Shown: piece after piece, positions 8,158 to 18,394 of the stretch
Position numbering within the stretch: position 1 is the first letter of the stretch
How the letters are laid out: every line of letters starts with the position of its first letter
Origin: Deinococcus grandis
Lineage (GTDB): Bacteria > Deinococcota > Deinococci > Deinococcales > Deinococcaceae
Assembly (NCBI RefSeq): GCF_001485435.1
Contig: NZ_BCMS01000001.1
Span: forward strand, 1,187,501-1,251,500
DNA length: 64,000 nucleotides
Direction: 5' to 3'
Translations under genes and position numbers: made by a program
Notes under the pieces: generated by a model
What the model was told of the DNA's origin: nothing
The model's input: only the letters and a program-made list of their open reading frames with translations
Databases searched by the model: none

Positions 8158-10212
8158 ATGACTGCAACCCAGCCCGAGGCGACCGGCGTCAGCAACCCGC
8201 TGCTGAACGTCGGCTTCCGCATCCCCTTCGACCAGATCCGCCCCGAGCACGCCGAGGCCGCCGTGGACACCCTCCTGGCGCAGACGCAGGCGAAACTCGA
8301 GGACCTCGCCCGCAGCGGCGAGCGCGGCTTCGCCCACTTCATGGCGGACCTGGACACCCTGACCGAGCAGCTCGACACGGTGAACACCATCGTGCACCAC
8401 CTCGACAGCGTGAACAGCAGCCCCGAGTGGCACGCCGCGAAGATGGCGATCCTGCCCAAGACCAGCGAGTTCTACACCAAGCTCAGCCTGCACCCCGGCC
8501 TGTGGGCGGCGCTGAAGGCCTTCGCCGAGACGCCCGAGGCCGCCGCGCTGGACCCGGTGCGCGCCCGGCACCTGAAGCTCACCATCGACGAGTTCCGCCG
8601 CGAGGGCGCCGACCTGCAGGGCGAGGAGCAGGCGCGCCTGCTGGCCCTGAACACCCGCCTCGCCGAGGTGACCAGCCAGTTCAGCAAGAACGTCCTGGAT
8701 GAGACGGCCGCCTTCGAGCTGTACGTGCCCGAGGGGCGACTGGCGGGCGTGCCGCAGCGCGTGCAGGACGCCACCCGCCGCGACGCGGAAAGCAAGGGCA
8801 AGGACGGCCACCGTCTGACCCTGCACGCCCCGGTCCTCGTGCCCGTCCTGACGTACGCCGACGACCGCGAGCTGCGCCGCGACCTGTGGCTCGCGAACAG
8901 CCGCGTGGGCCAGCAGGAGGGCCGCGACAACCGCCCCCTGATCCGCGAGATCCTTGGGCTCCGCCGCGAGAAGGCCCAGCTCCTGGGCTTCAGGGACTTC
9001 GCCGACTACGTGCTGCAGGACCGCATGGCGGGCAGCGGCACCCGAGCCCTGGCCTTCGAACGCGACCTGGACGCCCGCACCCGCCCCGCCTTCGAACGCG
9101 AGAACGACGAACTGCGCGCCTTCCACCGCGAGCAGGTCGGTGCCGAAGCCCCCGAACTGGAAGCGTGGGACGTCTCGTACTGGGCCGAGAAGCAGCGGCA
9201 GGCCAAGTACGACTTCGACGAGGAAGCCCTGCGCCCCTACTTCCCCATGAACGGCGTCCTGGCGGGCCTGTTCGAGATCACCCGCCACGTGTTCGGTATC
9301 ACCGTCGCCCAGAGTGAGGCGCCCGGTTGGCACCCCGAGGTGCGCTACTACACCATCCACGACGAGGCCGGCACGCACGTCGCGAGCTTCTACACCGACT
9401 GGTTCCCCCGCGACAGCAAACGCGCCGGGGCGTGGATGAACGCCTTCATCACCGGCGGCCCCCGCGAGCACGGCGTCGAGCCGCACCTGGGCCTGATGTG
9501 CGGCAACATGACCCCCCCCGACGGCGACACCCCCGCCCTGCTGTCCATCCGTGAAGTCGAGACCGTCTTCCACGAGTTCGGGCACCTGCTGCACCACGCC
9601 CTGAGCCGCGTGGAGGTCCGCAGCCTGAGCGGCACCAGCGTCCCGTGGGACTTCGTGGAACTGCCCAGCCAGATCATGGAGAACTGGGTCATGGAACGCG
9701 GCGCGCTCGACCTGTTCGCCCGCCACTACCAGACCGGCGAGACCATCCCCGAGGACCTGTTTGGCCGCATGATCGCCGCGCGCAACTACCGCGCCGCGAA
9801 CGCCGCCATGCGCCAGTACTCCTTCGGCCTGACCGACCTGAGCCTGCACGTCGAATTCGACCCCGAAGGCGACGCGGACCACGTCACGTACGCCCGCGAC
9901 CTGATGGCCACCTTCAACCCCACCCCGCTGCCCGAGCACTACGCGATGATCGCCGCGTTCAACCACCTGTTCAGCAGCCCCGTCGGCTACGGCGCCGGCT
10001 ACTACAGCTACAAGTGGGCCGAGGTGCTCGACGCCGACGCGTTCAGCCGTTTCGCGCAGGAAGGCATCTTCAACCGCGACACGGGCCGCGCCTTCGTGGA
10101 CAGCGTCCTGAGCCGCGGCAACAGCGCCGACCCCGCCGAGCTGTACCGCGAGTTCATGGGCCGCGACCCCGACGCGGACGCCCTGCTGCGCCGCAGCGGC
10201 CTGCTGGAGTAA
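8158..10212 (+). CDS. M3-family oligopeptidase (oligopeptidase A-like)
   Basis: This cytoplasmic zinc metallopeptidase of 684 aa is the length of oligopeptidase A, which degrades short peptides and cleaved signal peptides. The zinc motif HEFGHLLHH lies around residue 472, with the third ligand region ELPSQIMENWVMER following about 28 residues later. The frame is open for 500 nt upstream across the divergent GNAT gene, but the TATACT box and the family start support GTG 8155 or ATG 8158. A strong 18-bp hairpin follows 15 nt after the stop. Confidence 0.93.
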   Translation: MTATQPEATGVSNPLLNVGFRIPFDQIRPEHAEAAVDTLLAQTQAKLEDLARSGERGFAHFMADLDTLTEQLDTVNTIVHHLDSVNSSPEWHAAKMAILPKTSEFYTKLSLHPGLWAALKAFAETPEAAALDPVRARHLKLTIDEFRREGADLQGEEQARLLALNTRLAEVTSQFSKNVLDETAAFELYVPEGRLAGVPQRVQDATRRDAESKGKDGHRLTLHAPVLVPVLTYADDRELRRDLWLANSRVGQQEGRDNRPLIREILGLRREKAQLLGFRDFADYVLQDRMAGSGTRALAFERDLDARTRPAFERENDELRAFHREQVGAEAPELEAWDVSYWAEKQRQAKYDFDEEALRPYFPMNGVLAGLFEITRHVFGITVAQSEAPGWHPEVRYYTIHDEAGTHVASFYTDWFPRDSKRAGAWMNAFITGGPREHGVEPHLGLMCGNMTPPDGDTPALLSIREVETVFHEFGHLLHHALSRVEVRSLSGTSVPWDFVELPSQIMENWVMERGALDLFARHYQTGETIPEDLFGRMIAARNYRAANAAMRQYSFGLTDLSLHVEFDPEGDADHVTYARDLMATFNPTPLPEHYAMIAAFNHLFSSPVGYGAGYYSYKWAEVLDADAFSRFAQEGIFNRDTGRAFVDSVLSRGNSADPAELYREFMGRDPDADALLRRSGLLE

Positions 10213-10227
10213 CGGGTCAAGTGTCTG

Positions 10228-10272
10228 AGGGTCGAAGGGTCTAAGGCACTTGCTCTTAGACCCTTCGACCCT
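10228..10272. terminator. 18-bp perfect hairpin built from 8-mer repeats
   Basis: AGGGTCGAAGGGTCTAAG (10228-10245) is the exact reverse complement of 10255-10272, with a 9-nt loop. It belongs to the repeat family also seen at 29690-29801 and 45210-45295. It is probably the transcription end of the M3 peptidase gene. Confidence 0.7.
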
Positions 10273-10359
10273 TGAACTCTTCGACCAACTTCCCGACCAC
10301 TGCTCAGTCGCATGAGAGCCGATGCCGATTTTCCCATCTCCTTCATCTGCCATTCAGGT

Positions 10360-10365
10360 TAAGAT
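10360..10365 (+). promoter_or_regulatory. -10 box of the CAP-domain gene
   Basis: TAAGAT ends 9 nt before the ATG at 10375. A leaderless or very short-leader mRNA is likely. Confidence 0.5.
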
Positions 10366-10374
10366 CGGTTCACG

Positions 10375-10872
10375 ATGCTCATGCAGACCGCCCAGCGCAC
10401 GCTGGGAGCCCTGGCGGCCCTCGTGGCCCTGGGACTTCCCGCCACGGCCCAGTCCTCCGCAGAGGGGCAACTCGTCGCGCGCCTGAACCAGGTGCGTGCC
10501 CAGGGCGTCACCTGCCCCGGCAGCGGCCAGCGGCCCGTCGCGGGCAGCATGACCTTCACGCCCGCCCTGGCCGCCGCCGCCCGCCAGCAGGCCGGATACA
10601 TGAGCGCCACCGGTCGTATCACCCACACCGGCGCTGGCGGCAGCACCCCCCGCGTGCGCGCCGCCAGCACCGGCGTGAACGCCGTCAGCGTCACCGAGAT
10701 CGTCTTCATGGGCGGCAGCCAGAACCCGGAAAGCGCGATCCGCTGGTGGCTGCAAAGCCCCGTGCACTGCTTCTGGATGAACGAACGCCGCTACACCCAC
10801 GTCGGCGCCGCCGTCGTGCAGGGCGCCCGCGGCACCGCGTACGTGATGGTCCTCAGCAGCCAACCCCGCTAA
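10375..10872 (+). CDS. Secreted CAP-domain (SCP-like) protein
   Basis: This 165-aa protein has a signal peptide (hydrophobic residues 8-22 ending in ATAQ) and a bacterial CAP/SCP domain, a secreted alpha-beta-alpha fold with unclear function. LVARLNQVRAQGVTCPG opens the domain, THTG carries the first conserved histidine, SVTEIVFMG the conserved glutamate, and RRYTHVGAAVV the second histidine. Two cysteines (CPG and VHCFW) could form a disulfide outside the cell. The gene is flanked by repeat hairpins on both sides. Confidence 0.88.
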   Translation: MLMQTAQRTLGALAALVALGLPATAQSSAEGQLVARLNQVRAQGVTCPGSGQRPVAGSMTFTPALAAAARQQAGYMSATGRITHTGAGGSTPRVRAASTGVNAVSVTEIVFMGGSQNPESAIRWWLQSPVHCFWMNERRYTHVGAAVVQGARGTAYVMVLSSQPR

Positions 10873-10886
10873 AGGTCGATGGGTGA

Positions 10887-10915
10887 TGGAGGATGGTTGA
10901 TGGAACCGTCCTCCA
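10887..10915. terminator. Hairpin containing GATGGNN 7-mers
   Basis: TGGAGGATGGTT (10887-10898) pairs with AACCGTCCTCCA (10904-10915), with one G-T wobble and a 5-nt loop. The left side continues a 7-mer run (GATGGGT, GATGGAG, GATGGTT, GATGGAA from 10878), like the CCATCNN array at 27081-27122. It lies 14 nt after the CAP gene. Confidence 0.65.
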
Positions 10916-10969
10916 TTCGCTTTGGCTGGACGGTTCGGAGAGCCTGAACGGGCGCCCCGCCCCCCACGC

Positions 10970-11755
10970 TTACCGGGCGGTCCAGCCCAGGTCCAGGTCC
11001 AGCACCGCGCCCGTCATGCCCCACGCCGTCGGACTGACCACGTAACTCGCCAGCGCCGCCACGTCCTCCGGGTTCAGGAGGCGCTTGATCGCGGCGGGTT
11101 CCAGCATGACCTTCTGCTCGACCTCCTGCTCGGTCAGGCCGCGCGTACGGGCCTGATCGGCAATCTGACCCTCGACCAGCGGCGTGCGCACGTACCCCGG
11201 GCAGATGGCGTTCACGGTCAGACCCTGCTCCCCGGCCTCCAGCGCCGCCGTGCGGGTCAGGCCGATCAGGCCGTGCTTCGCGCTGACGTACGCACTCTTG
11301 AAGGGGCTGGCCACGTGCCCGTGGATGCTCGCCACGTTCACGATCCGCCCCTGCCCGGAGCGGGTCAGGTGCGGCCACGCGTACCGGCTCAGCAGGAACG
11401 GCGCGGTGAGCATCACGTGCAGCATCGCGTCCCAGGTGTCCTCCGGGAACTCCGCGATCGGATCGATGTGCTGGAAGCCCGCGTTGTTCACCAGCACGTC
11501 CAGGCCATCCAGCGCCGCCACCGTCTCGTCCACCGCGCGGCGGCAGTCCGCCCGGCGCGACAGGTCCGCCCCGACGAACGTGAGGCCGTGCGCCTGAGCC
11601 ACCTCGCGCGCCTGCGGGCGGTCCAGATCCAGCACCGCCACCCGCAATCCATCCTGCGCGAGCCGCTGCGCGATCGCCAGCCCGATGCCACTCGTGCCGC
11701 CCGTGACGAGCGCGGCCCTGCCTTCCATGCCCTGCTTGTGCGTGTCCTGCGTCAT
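10970..11755 (-). CDS. bdhA: 3-hydroxybutyrate dehydrogenase
   Basis: This 261-aa short-chain dehydrogenase should interconvert (R)-3-hydroxybutyrate and acetoacetate with NAD. TGGTSGIG is the nucleotide-binding motif, NNAGFQHIDPI is characteristic of 3-hydroxybutyrate dehydrogenases, YVSAKHG holds the catalytic Tyr-x-x-x-Lys, and ICPGYVRTPLVEGQI is the family's substrate loop. The C-terminus WTAR is also typical. The ATG at 11755 is preceded by TACACT with a 6-nt gap. The acetoacetate it makes would feed the CoA-transferase encoded by scoA and scoB further on. Confidence 0.93.
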   Translation of the reverse strand: MTQDTHKQGMEGRAALVTGGTSGIGLAIAQRLAQDGLRVAVLDLDRPQAREVAQAHGLTFVGADLSRRADCRRAVDETVAALDGLDVLVNNAGFQHIDPIAEFPEDTWDAMLHVMLTAPFLLSRYAWPHLTRSGQGRIVNVASIHGHVASPFKSAYVSAKHGLIGLTRTAALEAGEQGLTVNAICPGYVRTPLVEGQIADQARTRGLTEQEVEQKVMLEPAAIKRLLNPEDVAALASYVVSPTAWGMTGAVLDLDLGWTAR

Positions 11756-11761
11756 GCGCGG

Positions 11762-11767
11762 AGTGTA
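11762..11767 (-). promoter_or_regulatory. -10 box, leaderless bdhA mRNA
   Basis: TACACT on the minus strand ends 6 nt before the ATG at 11755. Confidence 0.65.
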
Positions 11768-11810
11768 GGCCGCAGGCGTCACGTGGCGGTTACGCCCGAC
11801 AGAGTTCGCG

Positions 11811-14800
11811 TCAGGCCCGCGCGCCGGACAGCGCCTGCCACAGCGCCTGCGTCTCCGGCAGGGGCTTCAGGCCCAGGTCCGCCAGCGCCGCCGACAGGGC
11901 CGCGTGCACCCGCCCGGCCGCCGCGCCGCGCCCCAGCGCGTGCTGCGCGCGCATCAGGGCCCGCGCCGCCGGTTCGTGCGCCGGGTCGAGGCTCAGGGCG
12001 CGCGCAGCGGCCAGTGCGGCCCGGTCCGGGCGGGCCAGCGCCAGCGCCACGTCGGCTTCCGCCGCAAGGGCTTCGGGGAGCGCCGCCGCGTACCGCTCGG
12101 CCTCGCGGGCCACGTCCTCCAGATCCACGTCCGCCAGCGCGGGGGGCAACGCCAGCAGGGCGTCCAGGCGGCCCGGGGTGCCTGCCGCCTGCCCCAGCTG
12201 CGCCCAGGCGGCGGCCAGATCGACGTGCAGATCCGCGCCGGGGCGCAGGCGCAGCCAGTCGCCGCGTTCCACGAACACGCCGCTGCGCGCGCCCTCCTCC
12301 AGCACCTGCCCCAGGGCGTGCAGGGTCACGCGGAAATTCCGTTCGCCCACGCCCGGGTCGGCGTCGGGGAACAGCGCCTCCTGCGCGGCCTCGCGCGGCA
12401 GGCCCGCCGGGTGGACGGCCAGCAGGGCCAGCAGGTCCCGGGCCTTCGCGCGGCCCCACTCGCGCACCCGGCCGTCCTCGCGGGTGACGGCCACGCGGCC
12501 CAGCACCTGCACGCGCACCTCGAAGCCCGGCGTGTCGGCCGGGTCCGGCACCGCCGGGTACCCCAGTAGGCGGGCCGCGCCGGTCAGCGGGCCGCGCGCG
12601 CCGGGCTGCGCGTCGCCCAGGTGGGCCAGCAGCGCCGCGCGGCCCGCGCGGGTGGCGGCCGGGGCGAACAGGGACGGGCGGCCCAGCAGGAACGGGTACG
12701 CCGTGGCAGCCTGCGCGGCCCCCTCGGCTGGCCCGGCGTCCAGCGCGAACAGCGCCAGCGCCGCCGCCGCCTGCCCGAAGGCGTCCCCGCACGCCCCGAA
12801 CAGCGCGGCGGCCTCCTGCAATCCCGGGACGGCCTGCGCCGCCTGCGGGCCCTGCGCCAGTCCCAGCGCGGACGTCAGGATCAGCAGCCCCGCCATGTAG
12901 CTGTCCCCGCCGGTCTGCCCACGTGCCTCGGCGGTCAGGGCCTGCGCGCGCGCCCCGTCCCCCGCCCGGCCCGCCAGCGCCGCGAGGCCCATCAGCGGCT
13001 CGACCCGCAGGCGACCCGTGACCGGCTGCGCCTGCCGCAGCGCCGCGTCGTAACTCTCGCGGGCCGCCGCGAAGTCCCCCGCCGCCTGCTGCGCGTGCCC
13101 CAGCCGCGCCAGCGCCAGCGACTGCACGAACGGGCTCTCCAGCCGCTCGCCCTCGCTCAGGCCCCGGCGGGCACACGCCCCGGCGTCGTGCACCTCGCCG
13201 CGCGCCGCGTGAATGAAACTCGCCAGCAGCAGGCCCTCGCGGTGGTTCTGCGCGGCCCGCGCGCCGCCCGTCTCGCCGTCCGCCAGCGCCTGCGCGCGCG
13301 CCAGCGCGGCGTCCAGATCCCCGGAGCGCAGCGCGTAACGCGCCCCGCCGCGCAGCTCGGGTTCCAGCGCCACGGCCTCCGCCAGCTGTCCGGCGTTCAG
13401 CAGGTTCTCGGCCCGCAGGCGACGCAGTTCGGCCTGCCGGTCCTCGCCGATCAGCGCGGCTGCCATGTCCAGCGGTCCCCAGGCCTGCTCGGGCTGCACG
13501 GTATCCAGCGCCAGCCGGACCTCGCCCAGCGCGCGCTCCAGCGGTTCCGCGAGGGCGTACTCGGCGCGGGCCTCGTCGTATCGGCTCGCCAGCCGCAGGG
13601 CGTCCCCGGCCAGGGCGTGCAGCGCCGGAGTCCACACCGCGCGCGGCAGGCGCGACAGGCTGCGGTCCACCAGCGTCACCCGCCCCTGCGCCAGCCACAC
13701 CCCACCCCGCCCGGCCAGCAGCGTCGCTGCGCGCGCCGCGTTCCCGGCCAGCAGGTGCGCCGCCAGCGCCCGCCGCAGCCGCCCCGTCCGCTCGAAGAAC
13801 GCCGCGCCGCGCGCCGCCACCGCCCGCGCCTCCTCCGGCGGCAGCAGGCCCCGCAGGTGCGCGCGCAGCAGCGGATGCGCCCGGTACGTGTCCTCGCCCG
13901 CCCGGGTCAGGAACGTCCCGCTGCCCGCCAGCGTCTCCAGCAGCGTCCGCGAGCGCGGCTCGTTCAGCGCGTCCTCCAGCAGCGCCGGGATCAGCTCCTC
14001 GAACACACTGCTGCGCGTCAGGAGGTCCCGCAGCGCCGGATCGAGCGGTCCCAGCACCTCCTGCGCGAGGTACGTGAACAGCGTCCCCAGCGGCGCGTCC
14101 CCGCCTTCCAGGTCCGCCAGGTCCCCCAGAGTCACGCGGCCCTGCGCCGCCGCCTGCGCCAGGAAGCGCGCCGCGATCGGCCAGCCCTCGGTCACCGCGT
14201 GTGCCGTGCGGACCTCCGCGCCCGACAGCGTCAGGCCCTGCGCCGCGAACAGCGCCGCGATCTCGGCTGGGGTGAACGCCAGTTCCGCCGCCGACAGGCG
14301 CGCCCCGTCCCCCGACACCTCCAGCCGCGTCAGGTCCGGCAGGTCCAGCGCCGTGCGCGACAGCAGCGCCACGCGGCCCTCGCCGGGCGCGAGCAGTTCG
14401 GCGAGCAGGTCCGCCCCTGGCGTCCCGGACAGGCTCTGCGCCTCGTCCAGCACCAGCAGCGCTCCGCAGTCGTCGAGCACGTCCGCCACCAGTCCCGCCA
14501 CCCGGCGCGGCGACGCCCCCGCGCCCAGCGCGTCCCCGGGCCGCGCGCCCCCCGGCAGCGCCTGCACCGCCAGCGACAGGCTGGCCGCCAGCACCAGCGG
14601 ATCGGCGTCGTCGCCATCCAGCGTCAGCCACGCGACCGGGCCGGGCCGACCCGTGGCCGCGCCCGCCAGCGCCGTCGTCTTGCCGTACCCGGCAGGTGCG
14701 GTCACGAGCAGCACGCGGGCGTCCAGCGCCGCGAGCAGCCGCTCGCGCGCCACCGCGCCGCGCACCGCCGGCAGCCGCGTGCGCCGCACGGACGTCAGGT

Positions 14801-14819
14801 CCCGCCAGGGAAGGGTCAC
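11811..14819 (-). CDS. Large MalT/BTAD-type transcriptional regulator
   Basis: This 1002-aa regulator opens with a STAND-type ATPase domain: the P-loop APAGYGKTTAL lies near residue 40 and a Walker B-like LLVLDEAQSL follows near residue 120. A long alpha-helical, TPR-like middle region spans about 300-740. Near the C-terminus (VRVQVLGRVAVTREDGR onward, about 770-880) is an OmpR-like winged helix, then a bacterial transcriptional activator (BTAD) domain. DNA binding is therefore likely through the winged helix. Its place between bdhA and the liv operon suggests, but does not prove, control of these genes. GTG 14819 was chosen because TAGATT ends 7 nt before it. Confidence 0.85.
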   Translation of the reverse strand: MTLPWRDLTSVRRTRLPAVRGAVARERLLAALDARVLLVTAPAGYGKTTALAGAATGRPGPVAWLTLDGDDADPLVLAASLSLAVQALPGGARPGDALGAGASPRRVAGLVADVLDDCGALLVLDEAQSLSGTPGADLLAELLAPGEGRVALLSRTALDLPDLTRLEVSGDGARLSAAELAFTPAEIAALFAAQGLTLSGAEVRTAHAVTEGWPIAARFLAQAAAQGRVTLGDLADLEGGDAPLGTLFTYLAQEVLGPLDPALRDLLTRSSVFEELIPALLEDALNEPRSRTLLETLAGSGTFLTRAGEDTYRAHPLLRAHLRGLLPPEEARAVAARGAAFFERTGRLRRALAAHLLAGNAARAATLLAGRGGVWLAQGRVTLVDRSLSRLPRAVWTPALHALAGDALRLASRYDEARAEYALAEPLERALGEVRLALDTVQPEQAWGPLDMAAALIGEDRQAELRRLRAENLLNAGQLAEAVALEPELRGGARYALRSGDLDAALARAQALADGETGGARAAQNHREGLLLASFIHAARGEVHDAGACARRGLSEGERLESPFVQSLALARLGHAQQAAGDFAAARESYDAALRQAQPVTGRLRVEPLMGLAALAGRAGDGARAQALTAEARGQTGGDSYMAGLLILTSALGLAQGPQAAQAVPGLQEAAALFGACGDAFGQAAAALALFALDAGPAEGAAQAATAYPFLLGRPSLFAPAATRAGRAALLAHLGDAQPGARGPLTGAARLLGYPAVPDPADTPGFEVRVQVLGRVAVTREDGRVREWGRAKARDLLALLAVHPAGLPREAAQEALFPDADPGVGERNFRVTLHALGQVLEEGARSGVFVERGDWLRLRPGADLHVDLAAAWAQLGQAAGTPGRLDALLALPPALADVDLEDVAREAERYAAALPEALAAEADVALALARPDRAALAAARALSLDPAHEPAARALMRAQHALGRGAAAGRVHAALSAALADLGLKPLPETQALWQALSGARA

Positions 14820-14826
14820 GCCCGGC

Positions 14827-14832
14827 AATCTA
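14827..14832 (-). promoter_or_regulatory. -10 box, leaderless regulator mRNA
   Basis: TAGATT on the minus strand ends 7 nt before the GTG at 14819. Confidence 0.6.
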
Positions 14833-14876
14833 GCGCGAAGTGCCGTCCTGGCGCGACAGAAACCCCACAAGGGGCA

Positions 14877-14913
14877 GGGGAGGGGCGGAGCCTGCCTCGC
14901 CCCGACCCTCCCC
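14877..14913 (-). terminator. Hairpin at the end of the liv operon
   Basis: GGGGAGGG (14877-14884) pairs with CCCTCCCC (14906-14913). It lies 15 nt after the livF stop on the minus strand and before the promoter of the next gene, so it is a plausible operon terminator. No T-run is present. Confidence 0.45.
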
Positions 14914-14927
14914 GCCAGTGGGCCAGC

Positions 14928-15686
14928 TCACAGCGCCAGATACGCCTCACGCACCGCCGGGTCGGCCAGCAGCGCCGCGCCCGTGCCCTCCCCCACGACC
15001 TGCCCGTTCTCCAGCACGTACGCCCGGTGCGCCAGCTTCAGGCTGAGGTTCACGTTCTGCTCGACGAGCACGACCGTCACGCCCTGCGCGTTCACGGCCT
15101 TCAGCGCCTCGAACACCGTCTGTGTCATCAGCGGCGACAGGCCCAGGCTGGGTTCGTCCACGACCAGCACGCTGGGGCGGGCCATCAGCGCGCGGCCCAC
15201 CGCGACCATCTGCTGCTCCCCGCCCGACAGCGTGCCCGCCAGCTGCCCCGCGCGTTCCTGAAGGCGGGGGAACAGTGCGTACACCTCGCCCAGCGTCTCG
15301 GCGGCGCGCGCGCGGGCGGCGGCACTCATGGCCGCGCCCAGCTCCAGGTTCTCACGCACCGTCATGTGCGGGAACAGCTCGCGGCCCTCCGGGACGTGCC
15401 CCAGGCCCAGCGCCACCACGCGGCTCGGTTCGGCCCGCGTGATGTCCACGCCACCCAGCGTGATGCGGCCCGCGCTGGGCTTCACGACGCCACTCACGGC
15501 GCGCAGCGTGGTCGTCTTGCCCGCCCCGTTCGCGCCGATCACCGCCACGAACTCGCCCGGCGCGGCGTGCAGCGAGACGTCCCACAGCACCTGCACCTTC
15601 CCGTACCCGGCGGCCAGCCCCTCGATCCTCAGTTCCTGCCCCACGTCATTCGCTGTAGGGGACGTCCGATTCAGTGTGTCGGTCAT
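14928..15686 (-). CDS. livF: Branched-chain amino acid ABC transporter ATPase
   Basis: LivF (252 aa) is one of the two ATPases of the high-affinity leucine/isoleucine/valine importer. Walker A is GANGAGKTT, the ABC signature is LSGGEQQ, Walker B is VLVVDEPSLG, and VVLVEQNVN is the switch histidine region with the LivF-typical EQN. Its start overlaps the end of livG by 4 nt, so it is translated as part of the operon livK-H-M-G-F running on the minus strand. Confidence 0.95.
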   Translation of the reverse strand: MTDTLNRTSPTANDVGQELRIEGLAAGYGKVQVLWDVSLHAAPGEFVAVIGANGAGKTTTLRAVSGVVKPSAGRITLGGVDITRAEPSRVVALGLGHVPEGRELFPHMTVRENLELGAAMSAAARARAAETLGEVYALFPRLQERAGQLAGTLSGGEQQMVAVGRALMARPSVLVVDEPSLGLSPLMTQTVFEALKAVNAQGVTVVLVEQNVNLSLKLAHRAYVLENGQVVGEGTGAALLADPAVREAYLAL

Positions 15687-16465
15687 GCTTGCAGTCCTTC
15701 TTCCGTGCCCAGGTACGCGCTGACCACGCGCGGGTCGGCCGTCACCTCGCGGTAGGTGCCCTGCGCGAGCACCTGCCCCTGATCCATCACGACCACCCGG
15801 TCGGCCAGATCCCGCACGACCGGCATGATGTGCTCGATGAACAGCACGCTCACGCCGCTCTCGCGCACGCCGCGCACGAGCGCCACGGCCTCCTGCGCCT
15901 CGCCGGGACGCAGGCCCGCCATCACCTCGTCCAGCAGCAGCACGCTGGGGTTCGTCGCCAGGGCGCGCGCCACCTCCAGCCGCTTGTCCTGCAGCAGCGT
16001 CAGTTCATGCGCGGCCTTGTCGGCGTGCGCGGTCATCCCGGTGCGTTCCAGCAGCGCCCAGGCCCGCTCGCGCGCCTCCGGCAGGCGCTGACCGGGCTTG
16101 CCGAACAGCGCGCCCACCGTGACGTTCTCGTGCACGGTCATCTCCGGGAAGGGCCGCACGATCTGGAACGCGCGGCCCAGCCCGGCGTGACAGCGGGCCT
16201 CCATCGGCTGATCGGTCACGTCGTGGCCCATCAGGTGCAGCCGTCCCGCCGACGGGCGGTACACGCCGGACAGCAGGTTCAGCAGCGTCGTCTTGCCCGC
16301 CCCGTTCGGCCCGATCACCGCCAGGATCTCACCCTGCTTGTGCGTGAACGACACGTCCTGCACGGCCTTCAGACCCCCGAAGCGCTTCGAGAGGCCCTCG
16401 GCGCGCAGCACCTCCACGCCCTGCGGGGCGGGGGAGAGTGTGCCCCCGGTTGCAGTGGCAGTCAC
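15683..16465 (-). CDS. livG: Branched-chain amino acid ABC transporter ATPase
   Basis: LivG (260 aa) is the partner ATPase of LivF. Walker A is GPNGAGKTT and Walker B is VLLLDEVMAG. The usual LSGGQ signature is replaced by LTLLQDKRLEVARALA, a variant known in one LivG subgroup, so ATPase asymmetry between LivF and LivG is possible. It overlaps livM by 4 nt and livF by 4 nt. Confidence 0.94.
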   Translation of the reverse strand: MTATATGGTLSPAPQGVEVLRAEGLSKRFGGLKAVQDVSFTHKQGEILAVIGPNGAGKTTLLNLLSGVYRPSAGRLHLMGHDVTDQPMEARCHAGLGRAFQIVRPFPEMTVHENVTVGALFGKPGQRLPEARERAWALLERTGMTAHADKAAHELTLLQDKRLEVARALATNPSVLLLDEVMAGLRPGEAQEAVALVRGVRESGVSVLFIEHIMPVVRDLADRVVVMDQGQVLAQGTYREVTADPRVVSAYLGTEEGLQA

Positions 16466-17447
16466 AGGTCACCTCCATGTTTCTTGTTGCGGCGCAGGCC
16501 CATCAGGCCGCGTGGGAGCCACAGGATGCTCAGCATCAGCACCAGCCCGTACACGACGAGGTACCCGTTCTTCACGCTGTTGTGCAGCAGTTCCTCGGCG
16601 ACGCGCAGCACGGTCGCGCCCAGCACGGGCCCCAGCGTCGTGTACAGCCCCCCGAAGATCGAGGTGGTCAGCGGCGCGATGGAGTTCGCGAGGCTGAAGG
16701 TCTCCAGCGGGTTGATGAAGAACGTCTTCCCGGCGTACAGCACGCCCGCCAGCGCGGCCAGCGACGAGCTGATGAAGAACGCCAGCAGCTTGAAGCGCAC
16801 GATGCTCACGCCCAGCACCCGCGCTGTTTCCTCGCCCTGCCGGATCGCGGCGAACGCGAAGTGCAGCCGCGTCAGGCGCACCGCCAGACTGACGAGCACC
16901 GTGAACGCCAGCAGGCCCCACGCGAGGAAGTACTGCGCGCGGCTGTTCCCGCCCAGCAGCGCGGGCACGAGCAGGCCGGTCGCGCCGCCCGCGACGCTCT
17001 CGGGGAGGTTCTGGATGATCGTGCGGACCACCTCCGTGAAGGCCAGCGTGGCGATCGCGAAGTACATGCCGCTCAGGCGCATGGTGACCGCGCCCAGGAT
17101 CAGGCTCACGCTGCCTGCCAGCAGCGCCGCGACCGGCATGGCCAGCAGCCAGGGCAGCCCCGCTTTCAGCAGCAGCGCGTACCCGTACGCGCCCAGCCCG
17201 TAGAACGCCGCATGCGCGAGGCTCACCTGCCCGCTGCGCGCCAGGATGTCCCACGACAGCGCCATGATGCCCGCCACCAGCGTGAAGAACGCGATCTGCA
17301 GCAGGAACTCCGCGCGACTGCCCAGCGGCAGGAAGGGGAACAGCGCCGCCAGCAGCAGGAACCCCAGCAGCGGCAGGACCGCGCCCGGCGTGATCTCACG
17401 GCGCGGCGCCCCGCGCACGGGTGCGCCCGCCTCGGCCTGACGGGCAC

Positions 17448-17451
<4 letters not shown>
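16462..17451 (-). CDS. livM: Branched-chain amino acid ABC transporter permease
   Basis: LivM (329 aa) is a membrane subunit with about eight to ten hydrophobic helices. SGQVSLAHAAFYGLGAYGYAL is the conserved permease motif, and GLYTTLGPVLGA near the C-terminus is also typical. The charged N-terminus (residues 1-25) precedes the first helix. It overlaps livH and livG by 4 nt each, which shows a tightly coupled operon. Substrate class is inferred from the whole cassette. Confidence 0.94.
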
Positions 17452-18308
<857 letters not shown>

Positions 18309-18394
18309 CTCGTTCCTCCAACAGGTCGGGAGTCGTCCAAGGCGACACAGGACGACCCCCGCTCAGAACCCGGACGTCCGGGCGAGTGACCTCG

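Noticed and set aside
12621..15755. A 1044-codon plus-strand open frame opposite the BTAD regulator and livF
   Set aside because: It is antisense to two well-supported genes, its protein is extremely rich in Arg, Gln, Ala and His without any domain, and such frames are expected in very GC-rich DNA.
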